From Bacteroidales bacterium (GTDB lineage Bacteria > Bacteroidota > Bacteroidia > Bacteroidales > Marinilabiliaceae): 57,201 nucleotides of DNA. A program made the translations under genes and the position numbers. Positions 34,601 through 43,987 of this stretch are shown here, piece after piece (the first letter of the stretch is position 1; every line of letters starts with the position of its first letter). Location of the stretch: assembly GCA_022768325.1 (NCBI GenBank), contig JALEMI010000060.1:1-57201 (forward strand), written 5' to 3'. A model generated the notes under the pieces. That model saw nothing but the letters and a program-made list of their open reading frames with translations. It made no database searches and had not been told where the DNA came from.

Positions 34601-37600
34601 AACGCCAACATCGAGTACATCGAGTTTTGGATGATGGACCCCTTCATCTATGACCAACGTCCCGAGCGTGGCGGCGAACTCATTTTCAACCTCGGCTCCA
34701 TCTCCGAAGACGTTCTGCCCGATTCCCGCAAGTCGTTTGAGCACGGTCTCCCCGTGCCAGGCGAGGATTTTGTGGTCGATAGCACCACGTGGGCCTACGT
34801 TCCTCGCACCAATAGCCTCGTCAAGGGCTTCAATACCGATGCGGCTTCAATGCGGGCGCAAGACGTGGGCCTTAACGGCATGAGTTCCGAGCGCGAACGC
34901 TATTTCTACAATAAGCCCGAGTATCCATACATCGACATGATTCGCCAGATGTATGCCAACGGAAATCTCTCCCAAGAGGCCTACGAGGAGATTATTGCCG
35001 ACCCCGCCGCCGACGATTTCCACTATTACCGCGGCTCGGACTATGACCAGGCGCAGGTCTCAATTCTCGACCGTTACAAGAAGTTCAATAACCCCGAGGG
35101 CAACTCTTGCCCCACGGAATATTCCCCCGAGTCCTACTCCACGGCCGCCTACAATCAGCCTGACAATGAGGACCTTAACGACGACTACACCCTCAACGAG
35201 AATGAGAGTTACTATCAGTACCGCGTCTCGCTGAGGCCCGACAGCATGGTCGTTGGCCATAACTACATTGCCGACCAAATGGAGACGACAACAAAGCTCC
35301 GCAACGGTAAGACTGAGACCATCAAGTGGTACCAGTTCAAGATTCCTGTCTCGCAGCCCGAGCGCGTCGTCGGCGACTTGAGCGACATGACGTCCATGCA
35401 GTTCATCCGCCTCTTCATGACGGGCTTTGAGGATACGTGCATCGTCCGTCTCGCGACGCTCGAACTCGTCAAGGGCGAGTGGCGCAAGTACACCGAGAGC
35501 CTCGTAGACGATGGTGGCCACGAGTCCGCCGCAACGACGTTCTCGTCGTCAACGGTCAACATCGAGGAGAACGACCGCCGAAGCCCCGTCAGCTACGTCC
35601 TCCCCCCAGGCGTCGACCGCGTTGTCGACCCGTCCAATCCCCAGCTCCGACAGCTCAATGAGCAGGCCTATTCCCTCAAGGTCACCGACCTCGCCAATGG
35701 CGACGCTCGTGCCGTCTACAAGAAGCTCAGCATGGATTTCCGCAATTACCGCCGCCTGAAAATGTATATCCACGCGGAGGCCATGGACGGCTATCCGCTG
35801 GAAGACAACCAGATGAGCGCATTCGTCCGAATAGGCTCCGACTACGAGGATAATTATTACGAGTACGAGATTCCGCTCAAACTGACGCCCCACGGCTCAT
35901 ACACCAGCAACAGCGAGTCCGACCGCTACGCCGTATGGCCTGTTGAGAATGAGCTCGACATCCCCATCTCAGTCCTGACCGAGTGCAAGCTCCAGCGCAA
36001 CGAGGCGCGGCGCGATGCCAATTCGGGCGTCTCGCTCCAAACCGTCTACACAATGGCGGACCCCGACAATAACAACAACCGCATCCGTATCAAGGGTAAT
36101 CCCTCTACGGGAAATGTCGTTGTCATGATGATTGGTGTCCGTGCCCACGGTGCGGGTACCAAGTCCGCCGAGGTGTGGTTCAACGAGCTGAGGCTCACCG
36201 ACTTCGACGAGCGTGGCGGATGGGCTGCACGTGGTCGTGCCACGCTGCGTCTTGCCGACCTCGGTTCGGTGCAGGCATCGGGTCAGTACTCCAGTGTCGG
36301 CTTCGGAAGCATCGACCAGAGTGTTCTCGAACGTAGCCTGAGCGAGAATAAGCAGTTCGATGTCTCGGCAAATCTTGAGGTGGGCAAGCTCTTCGGGCCT
36401 AATTGTCGCCTCAGTCTCCCCGTCTTTGCGGGTTATAGCCGTTCAACGTCCACCCCGCAATACTCGCCTTTCGATTCCGATGTCCTCATGTCCACCGTCC
36501 TCGCGCAGGCCAAGTCTAAGCACGAGGAGGACAGCATAAAAGAGGTGTCGCAGACAACGGAGACAATCAAGAGCCTCAATTTCACTAATGTCCGCGTCAA
36601 GCCAGCCAAGGGCAAGAAGGTGACAATTGTCTCCCCTTCAAATCTCTCCGCGTCATACCGAATCAGTACGACAAAAAAGACTGACCCCGAGACGGAATAC
36701 GACCTCACGAGGCAGACGGGTGGCTCAATTGCCTACGACTATGCGGCAGGCGCAAAGACCGTCCAGCCGCTCAAGAAGTCCAGCCTGGACAGCAAGTATT
36801 TCGGCATTATTAAGGACGTCACGTTCTACACGGCGCCCTCGCAACTTGGCTATCGTTGGGAGTTCGACCGCAATTATCAAGAGGTTCAGAAGCGCAACAT
36901 CACAAATCCCGATTACAAGATTCCCGTCAGCGTGACAAAGGAGTTCTTCTGGAACAGGTATTTCGACTTCCGATACAACATCACCCGAAACGTCAAGTTC
37001 GGTTTCAATGCCGTGGTCAATGCCCGCATCGATGAACCCGACGGCCCTGTCAATAAGGATCGTTACCCCGACGAGTACAAGCATTGGCGCGACTCCGTTT
37101 GGAGCAATATCCGCAAGTTCGGCAAGGTGCATACCTATCAGCATAACGTCGACCTCAGCTGGACGGTGCCTATCAATAAGTTGCCATACCTCAACTTCCT
37201 TACCGCCAACGCCTCATATAAGGGCATCTACAATTGGCAACGCGGAAGCGAGACGGCCGACTACTATTGGGGCAACACCATCTCCAACAAGAACACCGAG
37301 CAGGCCAATGTCATGGCCAATTTCGCAACCATCTACGGCAAGAGCAAACGCCTTAAGGAGATTTACGACCATTACAACCTCTCCAACAGCACCCGCCAAC
37401 AGCGTCAGTCGCAGGCCAATAAGACAAAGACTTTCAACAAGAACAACATCAAGATGGTTGTCGGCCAACCCATCCCCATAACCCACAACCTCAAGACGAC
37501 GGATGTCTCCGCCCGTGCCTTCGACAATCGTGGTCACGCCATCAAGGGAACACTCCAAGTCCAAGACGCCAATACCGCCATCTTCACGCCAACCATGGCC

Positions 37601-39064
37601 AGCAACAACGCCCGCATCGTCATCTCGGGCGTAATGAGCGACGAGGACCAGCCACGCCGAAATGTCCTCAGCGACGTTGCACTCCAGGTGGTCACGGCAA
37701 TTAAGAACGTCAGCGTCTCCTACTCCGAGAACAACGGTACCATCATGCCCGGCTATGCCATGGGCAGCCACTTCCTCGGCTCCGACGAGCATCTCGCCGC
37801 GCCTGGCTTCAAGTTCATCACGGGTATCCAAGAGCGAGGCTTCGCACTCCGTGCCGTCAACAACGGATGGACAACAACCGACTCCACGTTCAACGAGCCT
37901 TACGAGATGACGCACTCCCAAAACCTCCAGGTCCGCACGTCCATTGAGCTATTCCGCGCCCTCAAAGTCGAGCTGACAGCCACGCACAGCAAGAGCCGCG
38001 ACATGAGCGAGTACTACCTCTTCTCGGCAGGTTCGTTCGAAGGGGTCTTCAACACCATCGAGAGCGGAAGCGCGACGATTACCATCAACGCCATCAAGAC
38101 CGCTTTCGACCGCCCCGAGAAGAAGGGCAACCTCAACTACGATGTCTTCGACGACTTCCTCCAGATGAGAAGCCGCATCTCCGAGAGGCTCTATGAGAGC
38201 CGTGTCGCTGCCGGTGCGGCAACAACGGCAACCGACGGCGACCGCTCCGATGGCGGCAAGGACGGCTACGGCCTGAAGTCCCAAGAGGTGCTCATCCCGG
38301 CCTTCGTCGCTGCCTACACGGGCAAAGGGTCGGGCAGCGTCTTCACCGAGCTGATTCCCAAAATCTCCGCCATGAGGCCCAACTGGCGCGTCACCTTTAG
38401 CGGTCTCAACAACATCAAGGCCCTCAAGGACGTTGTCCGAAACATCGAGCTGAACCACTCCTACACGTCCAAATACACCGTTGGCCAATACACCACAAAC
38501 CTCGATTGGCTGCGCTCCGACGACGGTTTCAACTATGTCCGCGACATGGACGACAGCTACGTGCCGCAATACGACGCGTCGTCGGTGTCCATATCCGAGC
38601 AGTTCGCGCCATTCATCGGCATCTCGGCCACCTTCGTCAACAACATGACGGCCTCGTTCGCCAACAACAAGAGCCGCAGCATTACCCTCTCCATCTCCAA
38701 CAGCCAAATTACCGAGACATACAGCAACGATTGGTCGCTCAACCTCGGCTACCGCTTTGACAACCTCAAGCTCTTCGCCGGCAAACACGCCAAGGACGGT
38801 TTCAACAACACCCTCAACCTCACCTTCGGCCTCTCAATGCGTGACCAGTTCACCATCCTCCGCCGTATCGACGAGCTGACGTCCGAACTCGCCAACGGCA
38901 CCAAGACGACCCAGGTCAAGTTCGCCGCCGACTACGCCATGACGTCGAAGTTCAACCTCCAGTTCTACTACGACCAAAGCCTCGCAACTCCCTACATCTC
39001 CAGCTCCTACCCAACCAACAACATCAACGTAGGTTTCAGCTTCCTCTTCCAACTTACCGAGTAA
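31604..39064 (+). CDS. sprA: T9SS outer-membrane translocon protein SprA (Sov)
   Basis: 2486 residues, the giant size typical of SprA/Sov. The N-terminus (KKLRRLPVVLTGLIALAGVSAP) is a signal peptide or anchor. Family stretches include NWSLPGTLIQGSQSLFGFKM, FSQKKGESNSI, and AYIDDFEGSS near residue 850; the rest is compatible with the 36-strand beta barrel reported for SprA. It is the outer-membrane channel through which T9SS cargo with C-terminal sorting domains is exported. Two likely cargo proteins are encoded in the window (GH43 at 40637-43873, serine protease at 52199-54265). It begins 18 bp after ruvA. Codon use is strongly G/C-ending, as in most of the window. No frameshift is seen. Confidence 0.97.
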   Translation: MIKKLRRLPVVLTGLIALAGVSAPLIRPAINRAVLEAALAPSSDAPQAQADTLQLPYPMSDEGDVPAVSGQSPAQGSSSPIDLKDPDNAEYSAVYDPASGSVTIYRKIGGMDVRLPYSMSYEDYQNDAVRRSMMNYWLSKQRQAGNADRGASAKNPEQRKNSLLNSKWEIDNDAFASIFGSNNITMRLQGQAMVSIGVQYNKIDNPTLQERMRATTSFDFNQSVQVNLNSQIGEKLKLGINYNTQATFAFENEVKLEYNGDEDDIIQDIEAGNINWSLPGTLIQGSQSLFGFKMDMKFGKLSVSTVFSQKKGESNSITVQNGATAQEFEIDVTDYEKNKHFFLSQRFKDMYDQALRRLPTVNSGISISKIEVWVTNKTGNYTDARNVVAFADLGETDSDIQNPAIWAGAPAMPANDANNLYASMTGPYASARDPNSTTNVVSSISGMKTGRDYEKIENARMLSSSEYTLNEHLGYISLNSPLNNNEVLAVAYQYTYRGQTYTVGELSSSGVAAPNCLYLKMLKGTTFTPQYKVWDLMMKNIYALGGYEIESDGFELEVVYLNDSTSNYINYFNEGKKPINGGQNGQTYLQILNLDRLNSYNEVGSDGKYDFVSGITVNSQRGLIIFPEREPFGDYLAEKLKSEPQLAEKYAFRALYDSTQVFAKQQTKKNKFKIKGQFKSQNSSDISLNAYNVAQGSVVVTAGGQVLVENVDYTVDYSLGRVRILNQGILNSGTAINISYENEAAISTQTQTLVGTHLNYEVNEDFNIGGTFIHMKERPLTNKVAYGDESVSNTMLGLNVSYRHKLPFLTEALDALPLVSTKAESSIDFEGEIAKLIAGHSSSISAAYIDDFEGSSVKYDIKAWSGWRLASRPAGSGALSPDQTAVNDLSAGFDRARLAWYSIDPLFLRNMTTTPRHIRNDLDQQSNHYVREVYEDELYPNREAAYGESTNISMLNLAYYPNERGPYNFTTDLDHDGHLSNPAAKWAGIQRKLETTDFENANIEYIEFWMMDPFIYDQRPERGGELIFNLGSISEDVLPDSRKSFEHGLPVPGEDFVVDSTTWAYVPRTNSLVKGFNTDAASMRAQDVGLNGMSSERERYFYNKPEYPYIDMIRQMYANGNLSQEAYEEIIADPAADDFHYYRGSDYDQAQVSILDRYKKFNNPEGNSCPTEYSPESYSTAAYNQPDNEDLNDDYTLNENESYYQYRVSLRPDSMVVGHNYIADQMETTTKLRNGKTETIKWYQFKIPVSQPERVVGDLSDMTSMQFIRLFMTGFEDTCIVRLATLELVKGEWRKYTESLVDDGGHESAATTFSSSTVNIEENDRRSPVSYVLPPGVDRVVDPSNPQLRQLNEQAYSLKVTDLANGDARAVYKKLSMDFRNYRRLKMYIHAEAMDGYPLEDNQMSAFVRIGSDYEDNYYEYEIPLKLTPHGSYTSNSESDRYAVWPVENELDIPISVLTECKLQRNEARRDANSGVSLQTVYTMADPDNNNNRIRIKGNPSTGNVVVMMIGVRAHGAGTKSAEVWFNELRLTDFDERGGWAARGRATLRLADLGSVQASGQYSSVGFGSIDQSVLERSLSENKQFDVSANLEVGKLFGPNCRLSLPVFAGYSRSTSTPQYSPFDSDVLMSTVLAQAKSKHEEDSIKEVSQTTETIKSLNFTNVRVKPAKGKKVTIVSPSNLSASYRISTTKKTDPETEYDLTRQTGGSIAYDYAAGAKTVQPLKKSSLDSKYFGIIKDVTFYTAPSQLGYRWEFDRNYQEVQKRNITNPDYKIPVSVTKEFFWNRYFDFRYNITRNVKFGFNAVVNARIDEPDGPVNKDRYPDEYKHWRDSVWSNIRKFGKVHTYQHNVDLSWTVPINKLPYLNFLTANASYKGIYNWQRGSETADYYWGNTISNKNTEQANVMANFATIYGKSKRLKEIYDHYNLSNSTRQQRQSQANKTKTFNKNNIKMVVGQPIPITHNLKTTDVSARAFDNRGHAIKGTLQVQDANTAIFTPTMASNNARIVISGVMSDEDQPRRNVLSDVALQVVTAIKNVSVSYSENNGTIMPGYAMGSHFLGSDEHLAAPGFKFITGIQERGFALRAVNNGWTTTDSTFNEPYEMTHSQNLQVRTSIELFRALKVELTATHSKSRDMSEYYLFSAGSFEGVFNTIESGSATITINAIKTAFDRPEKKGNLNYDVFDDFLQMRSRISERLYESRVAAGAATTATDGDRSDGGKDGYGLKSQEVLIPAFVAAYTGKGSGSVFTELIPKISAMRPNWRVTFSGLNNIKALKDVVRNIELNHSYTSKYTVGQYTTNLDWLRSDDGFNYVRDMDDSYVPQYDASSVSISEQFAPFIGISATFVNNMTASFANNKSRSITLSISNSQITETYSNDWSLNLGYRFDNLKLFAGKHAKDGFNNTLNLTFGLSMRDQFTILRRIDELTSELANGTKTTQVKFAADYAMTSKFNLQFYYDQSLATPYISSSYPTNNINVGFSFLFQLTE

Positions 39065-39090
39065 CCCCCAAGCTAGCAGACACACACAAC

Positions 39091-39133
39091 AAAAAAGCCG
39101 CCCCAACATACCGAGCGTATGTTGGGGCGGCTT
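39091..39133 (-). terminator. Terminator between sprA and the SGNH gene
   Basis: A perfect 17-bp stem (39095-39111 with 39117-39133) with a 5-nt loop is followed on the minus strand by six T. It ends the minus-strand SGNH transcript and, with a weaker AT-rich tail, could also stop sprA transcription. Confidence 0.9.
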
Positions 39134-39152
39134 AATATAAACTCTCAACTCT

Positions 39153-39899
39153 CTATTTCAGCCTGTCCAAAGCCCTTATCACCTGCTCGGCAATGGCTCG
39201 CTGACCTCTCTTTGTCGGGTGGCCGCATTGCTTCTCCACGTCGTAGAGGTTGACGTAGGGGACGTCATAATGGTCGGCAATCGCCATGCATGACTCCGTA
39301 ATCTCGCTGCGCAATTCGCTGTTGATTATCACAACTATTTTCGCCTCGGGTTGAGCCTCTTTAAGGCGTTTCAGCAGCAGTGCCATGGCGGGGCGGAACG
39401 TATAGAGGCTGTCGGCTGCGAATGTCTCGTAGTCGTACGTTCCGACCGATACTCCTGCCCAGCTGTCGTTCGTCGCGCCAAATACCAATACGTAGTCCGA
39501 CTTTGGCAGATTGCTTTGGCGCGTAATGAAAGAGCGGTCCGTATAGTCCGCCCCCTCATATCCGCGGTTGCTTATCGTGGAGCCGGAGAACGAGTTGTTT
39601 TTCAGCAGATTCATCTTGAGGCTGTCCGCCACAATCTTCCACCATATCTGGTCCACCGCCTCCACGTCCGTGCATTTGTGTTCCAATTCATGGGGTGTGT
39701 ACCATACGTAGTTCGTGTCGGGCGATACGGCCCCGATAAACGTTGAGTACGAGTCGCCAAGCACGGTGAATGTCTTGGCCGCGAATGGGTTCTCGCCCTC
39801 CGGGGCGCAATTGGTGTCGGGCGCGGCGTCATTGCACGAGGCAATGAGGGCTGTGGCCGCAAGGGCGACGCAAAGGCCGCATAGTGGTCTTTTCTTCAT
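39153..39899 (-). CDS. SGNH/GDSL hydrolase lipoprotein
   Basis: 248 residues. The lipoprotein signal ends LIASCN. SGNH catalytic blocks are in order: block I VLGDSYSTF (Ser nucleophile), an NNSFSGSTISNRG region with the Gly block, block III FGATNDSWAG (Asn), and block V HPTKRGQ with the Asp/His region altered to GHPTKRG. Such enzymes remove acyl or acetyl groups from polysaccharides or lipids at the envelope; the substrate is unknown. It lies 23 bp downstream of a GNAT gene on the same strand, likely co-transcribed, and ends at a strong terminator. Confidence 0.9.
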   Translation of the reverse strand: MKKRPLCGLCVALAATALIASCNDAAPDTNCAPEGENPFAAKTFTVLGDSYSTFIGAVSPDTNYVWYTPHELEHKCTDVEAVDQIWWKIVADSLKMNLLKNNSFSGSTISNRGYEGADYTDRSFITRQSNLPKSDYVLVFGATNDSWAGVSVGTYDYETFAADSLYTFRPAMALLLKRLKEAQPEAKIVVIINSELRSEITESCMAIADHYDVPYVNLYDVEKQCGHPTKRGQRAIAEQVIRALDRLK

Positions 39900-39922
39900 A
39901 CGTTATTTTGTGAGATTCATTG

Positions 39923-40414
39923 TCATACGCTCTGTATCTTGCGGACAATCTCGTCCATGTTCGCAATTTCGCCCCAAATCATGAGGTTCATCTTCAGATT
40001 CCCTACGTCGCCGCGCCCGTCATTCCACGGCTGCTCATACTCGCGGGTCAAGAGGCGGAAGCCGTTATGCTCATAGAACGCAATCCGTCTGCGAGCCTCG
40101 TCGCTCTCGGGCGGCTCTACTTCAAGGATTATCGGGTCGCCCTGTCCTTTCAAGATTCTGAGGACGTCGGTCGCTATCCCATGTGCGCGTTGCGAAGGCG
40201 TTATTGCAATGTGTTCAATGTATCGCACTCCGTCAAAATGCCATGTGTTGGCCAGTCCGCACAGGTGTCCGTCGTGGATTATGGCGTGGGGGTGGAAGTG
40301 TGGTTCTGTGTTTGTAAGGCGGCGTTGCTCGTCCTCGGGCCGACGCTCATTGACAGGAAATGTGTTGACTATGAGGCGCTCAAGGTCAAGGTATAGGGCG
40401 TCGTCGGTCGACAT
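39923..40414 (-). CDS. GNAT family N-acetyltransferase
   Basis: 163 residues from the ATG at 40414 (MSTDDALYLDLERLI); an open extension to 40483 overlaps the -7 box and is not used. GNAT features: strand YIEHIAITPSQRAHGIATDVL, in which R/Q-x-x-G-x-G/A is the acetyl-CoA pyrophosphate loop (QRAHGIA), and the final ARRRIAFYEHNGFRLL block. The substrate is unknown. It shares a transcript with the SGNH hydrolase, which might suggest linked acyl modification, but this is only positional. It is divergent from the GH43 gene. Confidence 0.9.
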   Translation of the reverse strand: MSTDDALYLDLERLIVNTFPVNERRPEDEQRRLTNTEPHFHPHAIIHDGHLCGLANTWHFDGVRYIEHIAITPSQRAHGIATDVLRILKGQGDPIILEVEPPESDEARRRIAFYEHNGFRLLTREYEQPWNDGRGDVGNLKMNLMIWGEIANMDEIVRKIQSV

Positions 40415-40468
40415 TATCCTTTCTAACCGGGTCTTCACTTTCTTTCGAGTGAGAAAATTTTTTACCCA

Positions 40469-40476
40469 AATATAAG
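40469..40476 (-). promoter_or_regulatory. Promoter (-7 box) of the GNAT-SGNH unit
   Basis: TATATTTG on the minus strand is an exact TAnnTTTG match, about 55 bp upstream of the GNAT ATG. No clear -33 TTTG is present. Confidence 0.55.
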
Positions 40477-40570
40477 GCTTCACTTCGACTCAATACTCCC
40501 TTTGCGGCAAAATATGCCTGTTTTTCTCGCCTTTTCCATACTTGTCCACCTCGTAAACACTTTTTTACCC

Positions 40571-40599
40571 TTTGTCGCCAAATTGTTACAGTACGTTTG
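40571..40599 (+). promoter_or_regulatory. Promoter of the GH43 gene
   Basis: TTTG (40571-40574), a 17-bp spacer and TACGTTTG (40592-40599, exact TAnnTTTG) precede the ATG at 40637 by 37 bp. Confidence 0.6.
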
Positions 40600-40636
40600 C
40601 ATGGTGCTAATTTCACTAAAAAACGTTATCGCAAGC

Positions 40637-43600
40637 ATGGACAAACTCACTCTTTTTTCTCTCTCTGCGCTCTTGACTGTCGCGCCTCTTGGGGCTGCGT
40701 CGGCTCAGGAGATGACGGCGTCCGACGTTCAGGATGCCTACGCAGCCGCTTTCTCCAATGCTGTGCCTACGCGTGTCTCCGTCCACGACCCCAGTGTCGT
40801 CATTGGCTACGAGGACTCCGAAGGCAAAGTGTTCCCCACGGCAGCCTCCGACCGTAAGAAGGTCTATTGTATCTTCGGCTCGCACATGGCATGGGCAAAG
40901 AGCTACAACCTCGTCGATTGGCAGACCTTCACCAACAACATTAACACCAACTATGAGACAATTTTCGCCACCGATGCCGAGTGGTCTAAGCTCGGGTCGT
41001 CAGGCTACTCCGTCAGCGGAAACCTATGGGCGCCCGATGTCATCTGGAACGAGAGCCTCGGCAAGTGGTGTATGTACATGAGTGTCAATGGCGATTATTT
41101 CTATTCCTCCATTGTCCTCCTCACGGCCGAGAGCCTCACGGGCGACTGGACGCGCGTCGGTACTGTCGTCTACTCCATGGGAACGAGCAACACCAACATC
41201 GCGAAAACCGACATCTGGGACATTCTCGACAAAGACACAGACACCCACGATCGTTACCTATGGTGTCGCAACAGCACTAAGAACCGCACCTACGGCACCA
41301 ACGCCATCGACCCTTGCGTCTTCTACGATGTGGACGGAAATCTGTGGATGACCTACGGCTCTTGGTTCGGCGGTCTCTACCTCCTCCGTCTTGACAACAA
41401 TACGGGACTCCGCGATAAAAAGTATACCTACACCACGGAGTATGAGGAGGCCGACCCTACCAAGCCATGGAATAGCAAGAACATCAACTGGGCAACGAGC
41501 GACGCTTATCAGGGCATCAAGATTGCCGGTGGTAATCACTGCTCCGGCGAGGCTTCTTACATTGAGTATCACGACGGGAGGTATTGGCTCTTCGTCACAT
41601 ACGGCGAATTGACAGCCGCTGGCGGATACAACATGAGGGTCTTCTCTTCCGAGTCCGTCACAGGCCCGTACACCGACATCTCGGGCGACGATGCCCGCTA
41701 TTCCCTCACGGGCGTGAACGGTAGCAAGAACGCGGGCCAGATAAACCGTAGTGTCGGCACCCGCCTCATGAGCTACTACAAGTGGGCGCACATGTCCACC
41801 GGCTTCTGCGCCCAAGGCCACAACAGTGCCGTAACCGATGACGACGACCGTATGTTCCTCGTCTACCACACCCGTTTCAACGATGGCACAGAGGGACACC
41901 AAGTGCGCGTACACGAGCTTTTCACCACGCACGAAGGGCAAATCACCTGCGCCCCATTTGAATATCGCGGCGAGGAGCCGACCACAGTGGCCGTCGATGC
42001 CGACGACATCGTAGGCTCCTACGGCATAATCCGCCACGGCAACGGAACCGACTACGAAAACCTCGTCTGCGCACAAGAGGAGGAGCTGACGCTCAACGCC
42101 GACGGCTCTGTCTCAGGCGCATACTCTGGCACATGGACGGCAAGCACGTCCGAGCCGAAGATTACCATCGCCATCAAGGTGGGCTCTACCACCGAGACGT
42201 ACGAGGGGCGACTGCTCTATCAGTACATCGAGGAGACGAACGTCAAGACGCTCTGCTTCACTGCGGTAGACAATGCCGACAAGAGCCTTTGGGGCTATCG
42301 TAAGGCCGCCTCTGGCCAGACTTTTGCCGACGACGTAACAATAGCTCTCGCAAGCAAGAACCTCACCATCCCCTCGCTCGCCATTGCGGGTCAACAGTTC
42401 GACCTCCCCGCAACGCTAAACGGCACGTCCGTCTCCTACAAGTCTGACAATCAGTCCCTCCTGACCGACGATGGGCAAGTGCCGTCGTCTGTTTCCGATG
42501 GTTCGGTCAATCTTTCGGCAACTTTCTCTTGCGGCTCTAAGTCCTACACCGTAGTCTACCCCGTTAAGGTCTTCTCCTCCATCGATAAGGTTCTCCCGCT
42601 CAATCCCGATGCCATCCTCGCCCACTATAAGGACGGTTCCGACTTCGCTTCGCACCCCAAGGTCCTCATATCCGAGGAGACGGGCCTCTCGCTCAGCTTC
42701 ATTGTCAATGGCGTTGCCTCCGACTGGGATGTCATAGCCAGCTCGTCCGACGACGTATACCGCCTCCTGCTCGCCGTCCTCCATAGCGGCGGCACCGACT
42801 ACTACGAGCACATCGCCAAGCCGTCCGCCGCCGCCCAAGAGGCCATGGCGGCCGAGGGGAAAGCCGCTTGGCAACTCTTCCTCGACGGCACATACTACGT
42901 CACCGTCAGCTACAACCCCGACGGCTCCATTGACTACTACCGCGACGGCAAGCTCATGCTCACCTTCGACGACACCCTCACTCCCGGCTTCGTCCAAGAC
43001 GGCACGACGGCCAAGAAGCCTTCCGACATCGTCAAGGAGGTGATCGCCTACTACAACGACAACAAGTTGTCTTTCCACAAGAGCGTGTCCGACGTCATTG
43101 TCGGCTATTCGCCCGACTACGAGCCAGCCGCCCTCGTCGAGACGCTCCCTCTCCCCGATGGCAATGTCCTTCAGTCGCTCTTGTCCGATGTCTCCTACGC
43201 CGCCAAGCCCGTGGCTTCGGGCATTACCGAGACAACGGGTCTCTCGTTCAGCTTCCTCGTCAGTGGAGTTACGAGCGATTGGGACGTAATAGCCCAGTCC
43301 GCCGATGGCAAGTCTAAGCTCCACCTCGCCGTTGTTGATTATGATGGCGCATCGTTCTACGAGCATAACTCCGTCGTCTCCGACGCTGCGCAAGCCGCCG
43401 GTGTCTATCCTTACCAGCTCTTCCTCGACGGTACATACTACGCCACCGTCAGCTACAATCCCAACGGGACCGTCACCTTCTATCGCGACGGCGTTCTCAT
43501 GCTGACTTTCACCAACGACACCTATTGCAACGGCACCTCCCACACCATGTCTGAGGTTGTCAGTGCCATGATTTCCGCCTACAATGCGGGCGCTCTCTCC

Positions 43601-43873
43601 TTCACCCGCTCCGTCACGAGCCTCGTGGTCGGCTACTCCATGGAATACACCCCCTCCACGAGCGCCCTCCGCGAGAATAGCCAAGCTGACGTGACCATCC
43701 GCGCCGAAGGCTCTTCCATCGTCATCGAGTCCGCCGAACCCGTCACTGTCGATGTGTTCGACGTGGCAGGCCGCAAGACGTTCTCGGGCAAAGCCAACCG
43801 CATCGATGGCCTCGCCCCCGGTCTCTACGTAGTCCGCACCGCCGGTGTCTCACGACTCGTAGCCGTCAAGTAA
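40637..43873 (+). CDS. Secreted GH43 endo-arabinanase-like enzyme with T9SS C-terminal domain
   Basis: 1078 residues from the ATG at 40637 (MDKLTLFSLSALLTVAPLGAA is the signal peptide; the open frame upstream overlaps the promoter). Residues ~45-440 are a five-bladed GH43 domain with catalytic Asp51 (SVHDPSVV), Asp225 (NAIDPCVFYD) and Glu305 (HCSGEASYIEY), closest in style to arabinan endo-1,5-alpha-L-arabinosidases. A small beta domain (~455-560) follows, then two similar ~160-residue units (each with TGLSxSFxVxGVxSDWDVIA and LFLDGTYYxTVSYNP), which look like carbohydrate-binding or laminin-G-type domains. The last ~75 residues (DVFDVAGRKTFSG, LAPGLYVVRT) are a T9SS type A sorting domain. 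It lacks a SusC/SusD pair nearby. Confidence 0.92.
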   Translation: MDKLTLFSLSALLTVAPLGAASAQEMTASDVQDAYAAAFSNAVPTRVSVHDPSVVIGYEDSEGKVFPTAASDRKKVYCIFGSHMAWAKSYNLVDWQTFTNNINTNYETIFATDAEWSKLGSSGYSVSGNLWAPDVIWNESLGKWCMYMSVNGDYFYSSIVLLTAESLTGDWTRVGTVVYSMGTSNTNIAKTDIWDILDKDTDTHDRYLWCRNSTKNRTYGTNAIDPCVFYDVDGNLWMTYGSWFGGLYLLRLDNNTGLRDKKYTYTTEYEEADPTKPWNSKNINWATSDAYQGIKIAGGNHCSGEASYIEYHDGRYWLFVTYGELTAAGGYNMRVFSSESVTGPYTDISGDDARYSLTGVNGSKNAGQINRSVGTRLMSYYKWAHMSTGFCAQGHNSAVTDDDDRMFLVYHTRFNDGTEGHQVRVHELFTTHEGQITCAPFEYRGEEPTTVAVDADDIVGSYGIIRHGNGTDYENLVCAQEEELTLNADGSVSGAYSGTWTASTSEPKITIAIKVGSTTETYEGRLLYQYIEETNVKTLCFTAVDNADKSLWGYRKAASGQTFADDVTIALASKNLTIPSLAIAGQQFDLPATLNGTSVSYKSDNQSLLTDDGQVPSSVSDGSVNLSATFSCGSKSYTVVYPVKVFSSIDKVLPLNPDAILAHYKDGSDFASHPKVLISEETGLSLSFIVNGVASDWDVIASSSDDVYRLLLAVLHSGGTDYYEHIAKPSAAAQEAMAAEGKAAWQLFLDGTYYVTVSYNPDGSIDYYRDGKLMLTFDDTLTPGFVQDGTTAKKPSDIVKEVIAYYNDNKLSFHKSVSDVIVGYSPDYEPAALVETLPLPDGNVLQSLLSDVSYAAKPVASGITETTGLSFSFLVSGVTSDWDVIAQSADGKSKLHLAVVDYDGASFYEHNSVVSDAAQAAGVYPYQLFLDGTYYATVSYNPNGTVTFYRDGVLMLTFTNDTYCNGTSHTMSEVVSAMISAYNAGALSFTRSVTSLVVGYSMEYTPSTSALRENSQADVTIRAEGSSIVIESAEPVTVDVFDVAGRKTFSGKANRIDGLAPGLYVVRTAGVSRLVAVK

Positions 43874-43905
43874 GCATTCGCTAATCAAAAAACACTTTTC
43901 CCAAG

Positions 43906-43954
43906 CGCATGGGCGTCGGCTCTCTTTGCCAATGCCCATGCGTTTTTTTTTTTT
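43906..43954 (+). terminator. Terminator of the GH43 gene
   Basis: CGCATGGGC (43906-43914) pairs with GCCCATGCG (43934-43942), with inner GGC/GCC pairing, followed by a run of twelve T. Confidence 0.93.
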
Positions 43955-43987
43955 GTGTGTTATCTGCGTGAATAGCGGATTACAGGG

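Noticed and set aside
40637-43873. Polysaccharide utilisation locus around the GH43 gene
   Set aside because: No SusC-like TonB receptor, SusD or sensor regulator is adjacent; flanking genes are a GNAT and an HNH nuclease.
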